A DNA stretch of 64,000 bases from CAMAVH01 sp036500145 (GTDB lineage: Bacteria; Pseudomonadota; Alphaproteobacteria; SMXQ01): contig DASYCO010000077.1 of NCBI GenBank assembly GCA_036500145.1, positions 102,174-166,173 of the forward strand. Direction: 5' to 3'. The position numbers and the translations under genes were made by a program. Below are positions 7,951 to 16,125 of the stretch, one piece after another. The notes below the pieces were generated by a model that was not told the origin of the DNA, made no database searches, and worked only from the letters and a program-made list of their open reading frames with translations. Position 1 is the first letter of the stretch. Each line of letters starts with the position of its first letter.

Positions 7951-8211
7951 TCAGCCCACCCCCTGGCGGATGCTGGCGCAGATGGCGTCGAGCCGTAGGC
8001 GCACGACGTCGGCCACGGCGATCAGCATCCGCTCGCCTTCTGCGCGCTCGATGCCGATGGCGTCGGCCAGATCTTGCGCGGAGGTCGCGAGGCCTGCGAG
8101 CGTGCGGGTCGTGACGACGGCGCTGGCGGCGGCGAGGTCGTCGCGCGCGGCGCTGTTGTGGCCGGCGCACTTGTCCAATTGCGGATAGCGCCCGTGGGTC
8201 AGCTGGGCCAT
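7951..8211 (-). CDS. Hypothetical phage protein
   Basis: 86 residues with GGGAGGG upstream of the ATG. Mostly alpha-helical, with a possible CAGHNS turn near the N-terminus. It lies in the close-packed early left operon. Not recognised. Confidence 0.65.
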   Translation of the reverse strand: MAQLTHGRYPQLDKCAGHNSAARDDLAAASAVVTTRTLAGLATSAQDLADAIGIERAEGERMLIAVADVVRLRLDAICASIRQGVG

Positions 8212-8214
8212 GGC

Positions 8215-8451
8215 TCAGGCCCTCCCGCTCTGGCCGCCGCGCACGGCGTGCGCGGAGCTGTCGGCCTGGGCGATGGCGGCATAGCCGGGGCGTTCCAGCT
8301 CGCCGGTATGCACGGCGATCAGGGCGGCGAGCGTCGTCGCCATGAGCAGGAGGATGGTTTCCCAGCGCGGCTGGTCGGGCCGGCCCGTGTCGCTCAGCGG
8401 CCTAAACGCGGCCTGCGACGAAGTGAGGGGAAACGCTGAACGGGTGTGCAT
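8215..8451 (-). CDS. First gene of the leftward operon, small membrane protein
   Basis: 78 residues from the ATG at 8449-8451, preceded by GGAGAG; a start four codons earlier has no ribosome site. One hydrophobic segment (WETILLLMATTLAALIAVH). Near the C-terminus the DNA carries the 19-base palindrome noted separately. It stands directly downstream of two repressor operators. Confidence 0.6.
   Translation of the reverse strand: MHTRSAFPLTSSQAAFRPLSDTGRPDQPRWETILLLMATTLAALIAVHTGELERPGYAAIAQADSSAHAVRGGQSGRA
8237..8255. repeat. Palindrome CCGCGCACGGCGTGCGCGG
   Basis: Odd-length perfect palindrome, within the end of the small membrane gene. Its 15-base core GCGCACGGCGTGCGC recurs at 16830-16844 and 30127-30141, and its complement at 43315-43329. 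Confidence 0.6.
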
Positions 8452-8500
8452 CGCACTCTCCATGGCGCCGGAGGAACCGGCTGATGGAGAGGGACGCTAG

Positions 8501-8547
8501 TGCGGATAAAAATCCGCGTCAATAGAAAATGCGGATAAATATCCGCA
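8501..8547. promoter_or_regulatory. Leftward early promoter with two repressor operators
   Basis: Two 18-base near-palindromes, 8501-8518 (TGCGGATAAAAATCCGCG) and 8530-8547 (TGCGGATAAATATCCGCA). On the minus strand TTGACG (8517-8522) is next to the first site, so bound repressor would cover the promoter spacer of the leftward operon. The same operator occurs three times at 9744-9819. Confidence 0.85.
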
Positions 8548-8551
8548 TTTT

Positions 8552-9007
8552 CTACCGGATGGATTTCTCACAATCCTGGGCGAGCGGAGAGAAGTCCGCA
8601 AATGTCGCCTGGCTCTGGCGGGAAGTCTTAGGAAACTGAGTCCATTCCACGGCAAGGCTGCCGCCCTGCTTGAGTGCTGCCAGGATTTTCGCGGAAGTCG
8701 CGTAGTCGAACAGGTCTTGCTTGGTCTGGTATCTTTGGCCGTTGATCAGCAGGAACGACATCGAGCCCGGCGAATTGTTGCCGCCGATGATTACGCGCCA
8801 TTGCGGATCCATGTTGGGGGCTTTCAGCCGAACGGCGGTGATCGAGATGACTTGGTCGATCATTCCGTAGATGAGGCAAGTCTCTCGCCCAGATGCTGGG
8901 CTGGTCGTGTTCTTGGTGCTCCATTGAACGGCGCTGTCAGCCAGCGCGGGCGCAGAGAGCAGGGTGGCCAGGCTGATGACGGCCGAGAACCCCTGGATCA
9001 TGTTCAC
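8552..9007 (-). CDS. Secreted accessory protein beside the repressor
   Basis: 151 residues with a signal peptide (GFSAVISLATLLSAPALA, cleavage after ALA). The mature part has two cysteines (RETCLIYG and QDCEKSIR) that could form a disulfide. It overlaps the repressor stop by four bases, so it is likely expressed with the repressor in the lysogen. Layout and loose resemblance to IalB-like exported proteins suggest a lysogenic-conversion gene; family not certain. Confidence 0.65.
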   Translation of the reverse strand: MNMIQGFSAVISLATLLSAPALADSAVQWSTKNTTSPASGRETCLIYGMIDQVISITAVRLKAPNMDPQWRVIIGGNNSPGSMSFLLINGQRYQTKQDLFDYATSAKILAALKQGGSLAVEWTQFPKTSRQSQATFADFSPLAQDCEKSIR

Positions 9008-9744
9008 TCCCTCCTGACGCTTTGGATGACCAAGGCGGAAATTATCAGGTCTGCTTCGCCTGCGTCATGTCCCATGTCTCCGGCGCGTGCGACGGACGGC
9101 AGGTCTTCGTAGCCGCCGACCGCAACGGTATTGTCAGGCAGCACGAAAGGCTGCTGAAATTCGGGCTCAGTCGACCTTGGCCAGAGGACATGGCGACCTT
9201 GCGTGTCGACCTGGTATTCCTTCACGGTCGCTTCGAAGCTGCCGTGCCGGTCGCGGCGAAGGCAGATGACGCGCTCGCCGTGCTTCGGCAACCTAGCGAT
9301 GTCGCCATATCGAACGCAGATGACGACGGTGCCTTCCGGATAGAGCAGGTTCATCGAGGGGCCGCGCACCTCAAGGCCGAAACGTTCGATGCCAGGATAA
9401 CGCTCGTCGGTCGGAACGGTGAGCGCATACCAGTTCTCGCCGTCCCATTCGATGGCCTCGCGCCAGGCGCCGGCCTGCACGTCTCCGCGCACGAAAACGT
9501 GCTCGATCTGAATGTCGCGCAGTTTGTCATCCGTTTCGGCCTCGATCACCTCGGTCAGGTATTCCTCCGGCACGCGGATGGCCCTGGCGAGCTTCTTCAA
9601 GCGGTCGACCTTCTGGCTGTGGTCGCGCTTGATGAGGCGGATGGCTTCGGTGCCGAGCCCGGCGGCGAGGCTCGCTTCGCGCTCGCTCATCCCGATTTCC
9701 TTCAGCCGCTTCTGGATGCGGTCGAGAAGTCGTTGATTTTTCAT
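9004..9744 (-). CDS. CI/LexA-type prophage repressor with S24 peptidase domain
   Basis: 246 residues from ATG 9742-9744. N-terminal helix-turn-helix (SEREASLAAGLGTEAIRLIK, residues 20-39). The C-terminal S24 domain has the Ala91-Gly92 cleavage site (DVQAGAW), catalytic Ser130 (VRGPSMN) and Lys175 (ATVKEY). RecA-stimulated self-cleavage would induce the prophage. An operator (9744-9761) overlaps the start codon, which implies autoregulation. A perfect TATAAT ends about eight bases before the ATG, so the message is probably leaderless. The open frame upstream of 9744 is not credible as coding. Confidence 0.93.
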   Translation of the reverse strand: MKNQRLLDRIQKRLKEIGMSEREASLAAGLGTEAIRLIKRDHSQKVDRLKKLARAIRVPEEYLTEVIEAETDDKLRDIQIEHVFVRGDVQAGAWREAIEWDGENWYALTVPTDERYPGIERFGLEVRGPSMNLLYPEGTVVICVRYGDIARLPKHGERVICLRRDRHGSFEATVKEYQVDTQGRHVLWPRSTEPEFQQPFVLPDNTVAVGGYEDLPSVARAGDMGHDAGEADLIISALVIQSVRRE

Positions 9745-9819
9745 GCGGATAATTATACGCAAGCCCACTTTTTGTCGGTGCGGATAAATATCCGTTGACG
9801 GTGCGGATAAATATCCGCA
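9744..9819. promoter_or_regulatory. Operator region with three repressor sites and divergent promoters
   Basis: Sites at 9744-9761 (TGCGGATAATTATACGCA), 9779-9796 (TGCGGATAAATATCCGTT) and 9802-9819 (TGCGGATAAATATCCGCA). Minus strand: TATAAT (complement of 9752-9757) for the repressor gene. Plus strand: TTGACG (9795-9800) between the last two sites as a -35 for the Cro-side operon. Confidence 0.85.
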
Positions 9820-9831
9820 GTCTCCGCGCCC

Positions 9832-10095
9832 ATGGATTATCGCCAACAGCTCCTCACGCTCGCTGCCGTCTACGGGACGGCCACCTGTCGATCCGAATCC
9901 AGGATTTCGACCTTGGTTCATAATTCCGGGGTCTTTTTCGCGCGTTTGCGCGGAGGGAAAGGCTGCTCGGTCGACACATACCTGAAATTCAAGCGCTGGT
10001 TCTTCGACAACTGGCCCGCCGATGTTGCCTGGCCCGAAGGGGTCGACCGGCCTGAGGTGCTTCCTGACGTGCTGCCGGATGGAGAGGCCGCATGA
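9832..10095 (+). CDS. Cro-like early regulator
   Basis: 87 residues, first gene of the rightward operon, 13 bases after the last operator. The core RISTLVHNSGVFFARLRGGK ... TYLKFKRWFFDNWP fits a family of small phage regulators found opposite the repressor in rhizobial phages. It probably binds the same operators. The C-terminus is acidic and proline rich. Confidence 0.75.
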   Translation: MDYRQQLLTLAAVYGTATCRSESRISTLVHNSGVFFARLRGGKGCSVDTYLKFKRWFFDNWPADVAWPEGVDRPEVLPDVLPDGEAA

Positions 10096-10433
10096 GCGGA
10101 CGCACCTTCATGCGGGCGCTGGGCGCAGGCTTTCTTCGGCCTGATCGCGGCGAGGAGCAGCTCGATCGCCGAGCGGAGTGCGGGCTCGCGGCGAGCGAGG
10201 ATCCGCAGATTTACGGCGACGTTCCGCTCGTCGCGCCGGGCGCGCGCGATCTTCCCATTGTCGAATCCCCGATCAGCGTCATGGCGGCGCGGTCTGTGTT
10301 CGGTCGCTGTGTGGTGGCTGGTCATGTCTGCATCCTGGCCGCGGACGCGCCCTTCGGCGATTCCCCTCGCGAAGATGGAAGGGAGCCGGGTGAGGGCTCA
10401 TGCCGTGCGCCGCAGAGGTGCCGGGGGGCATGA
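10092..10433 (+). CDS. Hypothetical early protein
   Basis: 113 residues. Start overlaps the upstream stop (ATGA) after GGAG; its stop overlaps the next start in the same way. No motif recognised; the last third is rich in Arg, Gly and Cys and looks poorly folded. The opposite strand is also open here but makes no sense for the rightward operon. Confidence 0.55.
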   Translation: MSGRTFMRALGAGFLRPDRGEEQLDRRAECGLAASEDPQIYGDVPLVAPGARDLPIVESPISVMAARSVFGRCVVAGHVCILAADAPFGDSPREDGREPGEGSCRAPQRCRGA

Positions 10434-10825
10434 CCTACCGTCGCACCCCGGGGAACTTCGCCAGCGCCATGACGGCGCTGCTGGCCGCCATCTGTGGCCG
10501 CGCGCCTGGCGCCATCCTTGAACGGCAGGAGCGCTTCGGCGCCGAGATCGGCGTCTCGGCCTCGCGCCTGCGCCAATGCGCCAATCCCATGCGCTCGGAC
10601 AGTCTGCCGCTGCACCTGGCATGTGCGGCGGACGTGGCTTGCGCCCGTGCGGGCTTCGGCACGCCGCTGTTCGAAGCGTACCGCCGCGAGCTGATGAAAG
10701 CCGGAGCGATCCGGATGGGGGCAATCGAGGGCGAGGCCCATCGTCTGCGAAAGACCCTCCAGCTCGCGGCGGAGCTGATCATGCGCGGGCTGTCTGGCGC
10801 GGAGCCAGAAGGGCTGGCGGCATGA
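10430..10825 (+). CDS. Putative phage transcription regulator
   Basis: 131 residues. The middle (FGAEIGVSASRLRQCANPMR, then LPLHLACAADVAC) reads like a helix-turn-helix of CII-like regulators that act on phage early genes. GTPLFEAYRREL follows. ATGA overlaps at both ends. DNA binding is an inference. Confidence 0.65.
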   Translation: MTYRRTPGNFASAMTALLAAICGRAPGAILERQERFGAEIGVSASRLRQCANPMRSDSLPLHLACAADVACARAGFGTPLFEAYRRELMKAGAIRMGAIEGEAHRLRKTLQLAAELIMRGLSGAEPEGLAA

Positions 10826-11133
10826 GCGACGCGCGCCAGAAGATCAAGCTCGTCTTCCCGGACATCGAGCGTAAGCCCGAGCCGCCGCCGCGCTGTTGCG
10901 ACCTCTGCAGCGAGATGCGTGCTGGCTGGCAGTTCGACGGCTTCGGCCGCGACGGCCTCAAGTCTTCGATCTGCACCTTTTGCCTCACTGGGATGCGCCG
11001 ATACCGTTCCGGCGTGGCGCTCGACTATCGCGACATCAGCATGGCGGACATCACCGCCTTGGCCCTCGCGGGCCGTGTTCTATTGACCTTGGAGAGCGAA
11101 ATTGCGCAGCGAACAGCACAGCGCGCCGCTTAG
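10822..11133 (+). CDS. Small zinc-ribbon-like protein
   Basis: 103 residues. Four cysteines are placed as two pairs, CCDLC (about residues 25-29) and CTFC (about 51-54), which could bind zinc. The rest is helical. Start overlaps the preceding stop (ATGA). Confidence 0.7.
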   Translation: MSDARQKIKLVFPDIERKPEPPPRCCDLCSEMRAGWQFDGFGRDGLKSSICTFCLTGMRRYRSGVALDYRDISMADITALALAGRVLLTLESEIAQRTAQRAA

Positions 11134-11341
11134 CGAGCGCTTCAACCTGGCGAAGTTTACCGATGACCTGGTCGGCGACCTGAAGGCGCTGCGCCAAGGC
11201 AAGATCACGGTGCGCGAGGCGCGCGCCCGCGCCGACTTGGCGAAGCAGGTTCTCCGCTCGGTGCACTACGTCGTCACGGCGCAGAAGTACCTCGCGGAGA
11301 ATGCGACGCCTGCGCTGCCGAACGGGAGGACGAAGCAATGA
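11102..11341 (+). CDS. Hypothetical early protein (TTG start)
   Basis: 79 residues from a TTG at 11102 with GGAGA upstream; overlaps the zinc-ribbon gene by 32 bases. Highly helical (ITVREARARADLAKQVLRSV). Ends in an ATGA overlap with the next gene. Similar small helical proteins are common in phage early operons. Confidence 0.65.
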   Translation: MRSEQHSAPLSERFNLAKFTDDLVGDLKALRQGKITVREARARADLAKQVLRSVHYVVTAQKYLAENATPALPNGRTKQ

Positions 11342-11865
11342 TCCTTCGTGCGCTTGCCGCCGGCATTCGCGGCTTCGTGACGGGATTCTGCAACGCCTTG
11401 GGCGAGCATTTTGTTCGCACCATTGGCTGGGTGCGCATGCCTGACTTCATCGTTGGCGGCGCGGATCGACCCTATCTCAACCGCTGGTTCCTGATCCCGC
11501 GCAATCGCTGGTTCAACGTCTACCTGCACCAGTTCCTGCGCGACGATGACGACCGTGCTCTGCATGACCATCCCTGGGTCAATCTCTCGATCCTCCTGAT
11601 CGGCGAGTACAAGGAACAGACCATCCGCGCCGGCGGCATCCATGTGCGCTCCCATCGCAAGGCGGGCGCGTTCAAGCTGCGCTGGCCGCGCGCGTCCCAT
11701 CGCATCGAGCTCGTCGACGGTCGGCCTTGTTGGACCCTGTTCATCACCGGGCCGAAGGTCCGGTCATGGGGATTCCATTGCCGACAAGGCTGGGTCGACT
11801 GGACCAAGTTCACCGACCCCAACGACACGGGCCGCGTTGGCCCAGGCTGTGGAGACAAGGCATGA
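11338..11865 (+). CDS. Cupin-like phage protein
   Basis: 175 residues. A conserved block PYLNRWFLIPRNRWFNVYLH, then HDHPW and SHRIEL, suggests a cupin barrel with metal-binding histidines. I recognise it as a recurrent phage hypothetical rather than an enzyme of known substrate. The N-terminal 25 residues are helical. ATGA coupling on both sides. Confidence 0.75.
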   Translation: MILRALAAGIRGFVTGFCNALGEHFVRTIGWVRMPDFIVGGADRPYLNRWFLIPRNRWFNVYLHQFLRDDDDRALHDHPWVNLSILLIGEYKEQTIRAGGIHVRSHRKAGAFKLRWPRASHRIELVDGRPCWTLFITGPKVRSWGFHCRQGWVDWTKFTDPNDTGRVGPGCGDKA

Positions 11866-12719
11866 CCGAAGAGCAGGAGAGCAACGTCGTCGACTTCGCT
11901 GGCGCCTTGAAGGAATTCAACCGCGCGAAGAAAATGGTCATTCGCGCCAACAAGCGGATGTTCGCCGCTGCGCGCCTCCTGTCCATGACGGCGACGCCGT
12001 TCGACGCCAAAGGCGACGAGCTGGTCGCGGCGGCGGGAGACGTCGCCGACCGCAGCGCCAAGCTGCTCGATGACGCTGCCCATGCGCTGGCCGAATCCAA
12101 GCGAGAGCAGGCCGAAGCGCCGACAGCTGACGAACAGCTGGGCGACGAGGCGAACGCCGTGCTGCGCGCCTTGATCTCGCTGGCGGAGCAGGGCGTCTGC
12201 ACCGCCCGCAATCGCGACATCTCCTCGAAGGCGGGCCTCGGTTTTGCCGATGACCAGGCTGGCCCGCGTGACTGTGCGCTCGCGGACATCTACCGCCGGC
12301 TCGAGCGGGCGGGCCACATCCGGCGCGAGGACAAGAACAGCAAGCGGCGCCGGATCCTGATCCCGAGCCAGATGACGACGGCCGGAGCATCGGACGAAGT
12401 CCGTCTCGCAGGCCCTTCGTCGGTCGGCGAGAACGTCGCTGCGGCGACTGCGGCTCCCGTCGCGCGACTGCTCGCGGACCCGGACTACAGCGCTGCCAAG
12501 GATGGCCCGAATCCCATGCTGCCGGTGGTGCAATGGCTGCGCGACCGTGGCGACCGCATCGCCTGGAACGCCGTGGCTGGCGCCTACAGCCTCGACGGCA
12601 CCACCAAGCTGCAGTCGCCGCGCAGCCTGTTGTCCTACGCCAACTGCCTGCGCGCCGCCGACGGCATGAAGGATTTCCCCAAGGACATGCTGAAGGCGTC
12701 GGGCGCCGCGGCGGCATGA
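11862..12719 (+). CDS. Winged-helix-type DNA-binding protein
   Basis: 285 residues from the ATG that overlaps the previous stop. The middle (ANAVLRALISLAEQG ... DIYRRLERAGHIRRE) resembles a winged helix-turn-helix with a basic wing KNSKRRRILIP. The C-terminal 60 residues (GDRIAWNAVAGAYSLDG) form a second small domain. Possibly a replication or transcription protein; no exact family. Confidence 0.65.
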   Translation: MTEEQESNVVDFAGALKEFNRAKKMVIRANKRMFAAARLLSMTATPFDAKGDELVAAAGDVADRSAKLLDDAAHALAESKREQAEAPTADEQLGDEANAVLRALISLAEQGVCTARNRDISSKAGLGFADDQAGPRDCALADIYRRLERAGHIRREDKNSKRRRILIPSQMTTAGASDEVRLAGPSSVGENVAAATAAPVARLLADPDYSAAKDGPNPMLPVVQWLRDRGDRIAWNAVAGAYSLDGTTKLQSPRSLLSYANCLRAADGMKDFPKDMLKASGAAAA

Positions 12720-12829
12720 CGAGGGCCAACCGATCCCCTTGGCCCGGCAGGGCGCGTGTGGCGCTCTGTGTCTGGGCGGCGGCCTATTGCGCCGTCGCGT
12801 TGTTCGGTCGCCTGTGGGGTGGCCGATGA
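12716..12829 (+). CDS. 37-residue membrane peptide
   Basis: Tiny gene with ATGA overlaps at both ends, bridging the DNA-binding gene and the C5 methyltransferase. One hydrophobic segment (ARVALCVWAAAYCAVALFG) after a basic N-terminus. The double overlap supports translation. Confidence 0.5.
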   Translation: MTRANRSPWPGRARVALCVWAAAYCAVALFGRLWGGR

Positions 12830-14850
12830 TCCGTCCGGACGAGCTGATCATCGACAACTTCGCCGGAGGCGGCGGCGCGAGCACGGGAATCGAGATGGCG
12901 CTCGGGCGTCATATCGACGTCGCCATCAACCACGATGCGGAAGCCGTGGCGATGCATCAGGTTAACCATCCGCACACGCGCCACCTCTGCCAGTCCGTCT
13001 GGCAGGCCGACCCGCAGGACGTGACGCAGAATCGTCCTGTCGGGCTCGCCTGGTTCTCGCCGGACTGCAAGCACTTTTCCAAGGCCAAGGGCGGTACGCC
13101 GGTCGAGAAGCATATTCGCGACCTCGCCTGGGTCGTCGTGCTGTGGGCGAAGCGCGTCCGGCCGCGCGTCATCATGCTGGAGAATGTCGAGGAGTTCCAC
13201 GGCTGGGGGCCGCTGATCGAGATGGCGGACGGCCGCACCATGCCATGTCCGGAGCGGAAGGGGCACACCTTCAAGAAGTGGAAGGGCGAGCTGAAAAAGC
13301 TTGGCTACAAGGTCGAGGAACGTGAGCTGCGGGCCTGCGACTATGGCGCCCCGACCAGCCGCAAGCGGCTCTTCGTCATCGCCCGGCGTGACGGACGGCC
13401 CATCGTCTGGCCGGCACCGACGCACGGCAACCCCAAATCCAAGGATCCTGCGATTCGCGACGCCGTGGCCGACGGGCGACTCCGGCCCTGGCGAACGGCC
13501 GCCGAGATCATCGACTGGTCATTGCCTTGCCCGTCGATCTTCGAACGCAAGAAGCCCCTGGCGGAGAACACGCTGAAGCGCATCGCCAAGGGCATCCAGC
13601 GCTACGTCCTGGACGCGGCGGAACCGTTCATCGTCAGCGTCGCCCATGGCGACAGCGGCGGCCGGCGCGAATACCCGCTCGACGAGCCGCTCGGCACCGT
13701 GACGGGTGGCGGGATCAGCCATGCGCTCGTTTCGGCGCATGTCGCGAAGTTCCGCAGCGGTGCCGTCGGCTCCGGTGCCGACGAACCCATGCCGACGGTG
13801 ACGGCGAACAGCTTCATCAAGCGGCCTGGCGGATGCGCGCCGCTCGGCGTGGTTGGCGCCACGCTCGTCGGCGTCGGCGGCCGCATGGGCCAGAGCAGCC
13901 CTCGCACCGTCAATGCGCCCTATCATACGACGACGGCCAAGGCGGACACGGCGATCGTCATCCCGACGCTGATCTCGACTGGATACGGCGAGCGTCCTGC
14001 CACCTACGAATGCGGCGAGTGCGGCGAGCTCTTCCAAGATGAACATGCGTCCGGCGTGGGCGGCTTGGCGCCGGCCGAATGCCCCAAGTGCGGCGAAGAG
14101 CGCAACATCATCGAGCATAAAGGGCAAGAGCCCCGTGTTCCTGGCATCGAAAAGCCGCTTGGAACCGTGGTCGCGAGCGGCGTGAAGCACGCTCTCGTCG
14201 CACCCATCCTGGTGGGCGCCGGCGGTCCTGCCTATAGCGGGAAGCCCAAAACCCCCGATGATCCGATGAATACCCTGACGACGGAAAACCACAGCGCCGT
14301 CGTCGCGGCCTTCCTCGCGCAGCACAACAGCGAGAGAGGGAGCGGCGTCAAAGCCGGTCACGACGCGCGCGAGCCGGTCAGCACTATCACGGGCTCCGGC
14401 AGCCAGCAGAACGTCGTGGCGGCGCATCTGCTCAATCTCAAGGGCAGCGACCGCCGCGCGCGTGCCGTCGACGAGCCGGTGCCGACGATCACGGGCGGCG
14501 GCATGCACGTCGCCGAGGTGCGCGCCTTCCTGATCAAGTATTTCGGTTCCGCGGTTGGCCAGGACGTCGACGATCCGCTGCACACAGTCACGTCGAAGCC
14601 CCGGTTCGGCCTCGTGACGATCCATGGCGTCGACTACGTCATAGCCGACATCGGCATGCGCATGATCCAGGCGCCGGAGCTATTCCGCGCACAGAGCTTC
14701 CCGCCCGGCTACGTCATCGACTTCATGCACAACGGCCGTCTGCTGCCGAAGTCGTCGCAGGTGCGGATGTGCGGCAATTCGGTGCCGCCCGTCATGTCCA
14801 AGGCGCTCGTCGAAGCCAACTTCGCCGAACCTGCGGCGGAAGTGGCATGA
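12826..14850 (+). CDS. C5-cytosine DNA methyltransferase
   Basis: 674 residues. Motif I NFAGGGGAST (11-20); motif IV SPDCKHFSKAKGG with catalytic Cys81 (the usual PPC is PDC); motif VI LENVEEF (ENV 120-122); motif VIII SRKRLFVIARR. The target-recognition half is unusual. It carries at least seven spaced copies of an (E/D)P-x-x-T-(V/I/L)-(T/V) module between about 13672 and 14600, and an inserted zinc ribbon (CGECGELF ... CPKCGEE). No restriction gene is adjacent, so it is an orphan methylase, likely protecting phage DNA from host restriction. Confidence 0.92.
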   Translation: MIRPDELIIDNFAGGGGASTGIEMALGRHIDVAINHDAEAVAMHQVNHPHTRHLCQSVWQADPQDVTQNRPVGLAWFSPDCKHFSKAKGGTPVEKHIRDLAWVVVLWAKRVRPRVIMLENVEEFHGWGPLIEMADGRTMPCPERKGHTFKKWKGELKKLGYKVEERELRACDYGAPTSRKRLFVIARRDGRPIVWPAPTHGNPKSKDPAIRDAVADGRLRPWRTAAEIIDWSLPCPSIFERKKPLAENTLKRIAKGIQRYVLDAAEPFIVSVAHGDSGGRREYPLDEPLGTVTGGGISHALVSAHVAKFRSGAVGSGADEPMPTVTANSFIKRPGGCAPLGVVGATLVGVGGRMGQSSPRTVNAPYHTTTAKADTAIVIPTLISTGYGERPATYECGECGELFQDEHASGVGGLAPAECPKCGEERNIIEHKGQEPRVPGIEKPLGTVVASGVKHALVAPILVGAGGPAYSGKPKTPDDPMNTLTTENHSAVVAAFLAQHNSERGSGVKAGHDAREPVSTITGSGSQQNVVAAHLLNLKGSDRRARAVDEPVPTITGGGMHVAEVRAFLIKYFGSAVGQDVDDPLHTVTSKPRFGLVTIHGVDYVIADIGMRMIQAPELFRAQSFPPGYVIDFMHNGRLLPKSSQVRMCGNSVPPVMSKALVEANFAEPAAEVA

Positions 14851-15689
14851 GCGTGCCATCTCGTCCTGCGTTGCGCTGGCATGGCGGAAAATGGGTTCTT
14901 GCGCCCTGGATCATCGCCAACTTTCCGACGCATCGCGTCTATGTCGAGCCGTTCGGAGGGGGGGGCAGCGTGTTGCTTCGTAAAGCCCGGGCCTATGCCG
15001 AGGTCTACAACGACCTCGACGGCGAGGCGGTCAACCTGTTCCGCATACTGCGTGCGCCGAACGAGGCGGCGAGGCTGATCGAGCTGCTGCGCTTGACGCC
15101 CTTCGCACGGGCGGAATTCGAGGGGGCCTATGCCCTTGCCGAGGATCCCGTCGAGCGGGCGCGGCGGCTGGTCATCCGGTCGTTCATGGGCTTCGGGTCG
15201 GATGGCTTCAATCGGGCGAACAAGACCGGCTTTCGCGCGTCGAGCGGCCGCTCGGGCACCACGCCGGCGCATGACTGGGCGAACTATCCAGGCTGCCTCG
15301 CGGCGGTCGTCTCGCGGCTTGCGGGCGTGATCCTTGAGAACAAGGACGCCTGCGCCGTCATGGCGCAGCACGACGGGCCCAGCACCCTGCACTACGTCGA
15401 CCCGCCCTACCTGCCGGAGACGCGCAGCATGAAATCGAGTCATCGGTTTCATGCCTATGTCCATGAAATGGACGAGGCCGCTCACGGTGAGTTGCTGGGC
15501 TTCCTGCGTTGCCTGAAGGGCATCGTCGTCCTCAGCGGCTACCCGTCGGCGCTCTACGACGTCGCCCTCGACGGTTGGCGCCGGATCGAGCGCAAGGCCC
15601 TGGCGGACGGCGCGCGGGAACGCACCGAGGTGCTGTGGATCAACCGTCCGCCGGCGCGCGGCGGCACCCTGTTCGGAGACGCTGCATGA
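14847..15689 (+). CDS. Dam-type adenine DNA methyltransferase
   Basis: 280 residues. N-terminal WHGGKWVLAPWI and motif I EPFGGGGS (34-41) bind AdoMet; motif IV DPPY (185-188) is the catalytic site for N6-adenine methylation. Class D12 (Dam) layout, normal length. The start overlaps the C5 methylase stop (ATGA). Two methylases of different base specificity in one operon suggest layered protection from restriction. Confidence 0.92.
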   Translation: MSVPSRPALRWHGGKWVLAPWIIANFPTHRVYVEPFGGGGSVLLRKARAYAEVYNDLDGEAVNLFRILRAPNEAARLIELLRLTPFARAEFEGAYALAEDPVERARRLVIRSFMGFGSDGFNRANKTGFRASSGRSGTTPAHDWANYPGCLAAVVSRLAGVILENKDACAVMAQHDGPSTLHYVDPPYLPETRSMKSSHRFHAYVHEMDEAAHGELLGFLRCLKGIVVLSGYPSALYDVALDGWRRIERKALADGARERTEVLWINRPPARGGTLFGDAA

Positions 15690-15931
15690 CCGGCCCGGTT
15701 GCCAAAGGAAATCGCCGCGCCGATCTGCGCAAGTTCGCCGGTGTCATCAGAAGTGACGAGGGCGCCTATTGGCTCATCCGCTTCGGCGATCGCACGCTCG
15801 TCATGCGCAAGGCGCTCGTCATCGTCATCGACAAGCCGGCTCCGTTCGGCGCGCGGCCTGACGAGCGCCATTGCAGCGTCACCATGCCCGACCGTCTCGC
15901 GCGTGAGCATCAACTCGGGCGGCCGCCATGA
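15686..15931 (+). CDS. Hypothetical early protein
   Basis: 81 residues, ATGA overlap with the Dam gene. Strand-rich (FAGVIRSDEGAYWLIRFGDR). The sequence shows no known motif. Confidence 0.65.
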   Translation: MTGPVAKGNRRADLRKFAGVIRSDEGAYWLIRFGDRTLVMRKALVIVIDKPAPFGARPDERHCSVTMPDRLAREHQLGRPP

Positions 15932-16125
15932 ACGCCGCTGTCATCGACCGTGACGTCGCCTTGACCGTCGGCTTCTGGAAGGCCGACGGGCTCACGCCGG
16001 CGGAGGCCTGGGACGCCCTCGGCGGCTCCGCGCTGCGCCTCGTCGTCACCTGGGAAAATGTTCAATCGCTCGCCGGCCTGCGCATGGCCGAGATGCTCGT
16101 CTTCCGCCACGAAAGGGCCTCGTAA
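15928..16125 (+). CDS. Hypothetical early protein
   Basis: 65 residues. ALTVGFWKADGLTPAEAWDA suggests a small helical fold. Overlaps the previous stop and shares one base with the DUF1376 gene start (TAATG). Confidence 0.6.
   Translation: MNAAVIDRDVALTVGFWKADGLTPAEAWDALGGSALRLVVTWENVQSLAGLRMAEMLVFRHERAS

Noticed and set aside
9918..10325. A 135-codon minus-strand gene opposite the Cro-like gene
   Set aside because: Runs against the early promoter and lies wholly opposite genes that are joined by ATGA overlaps.
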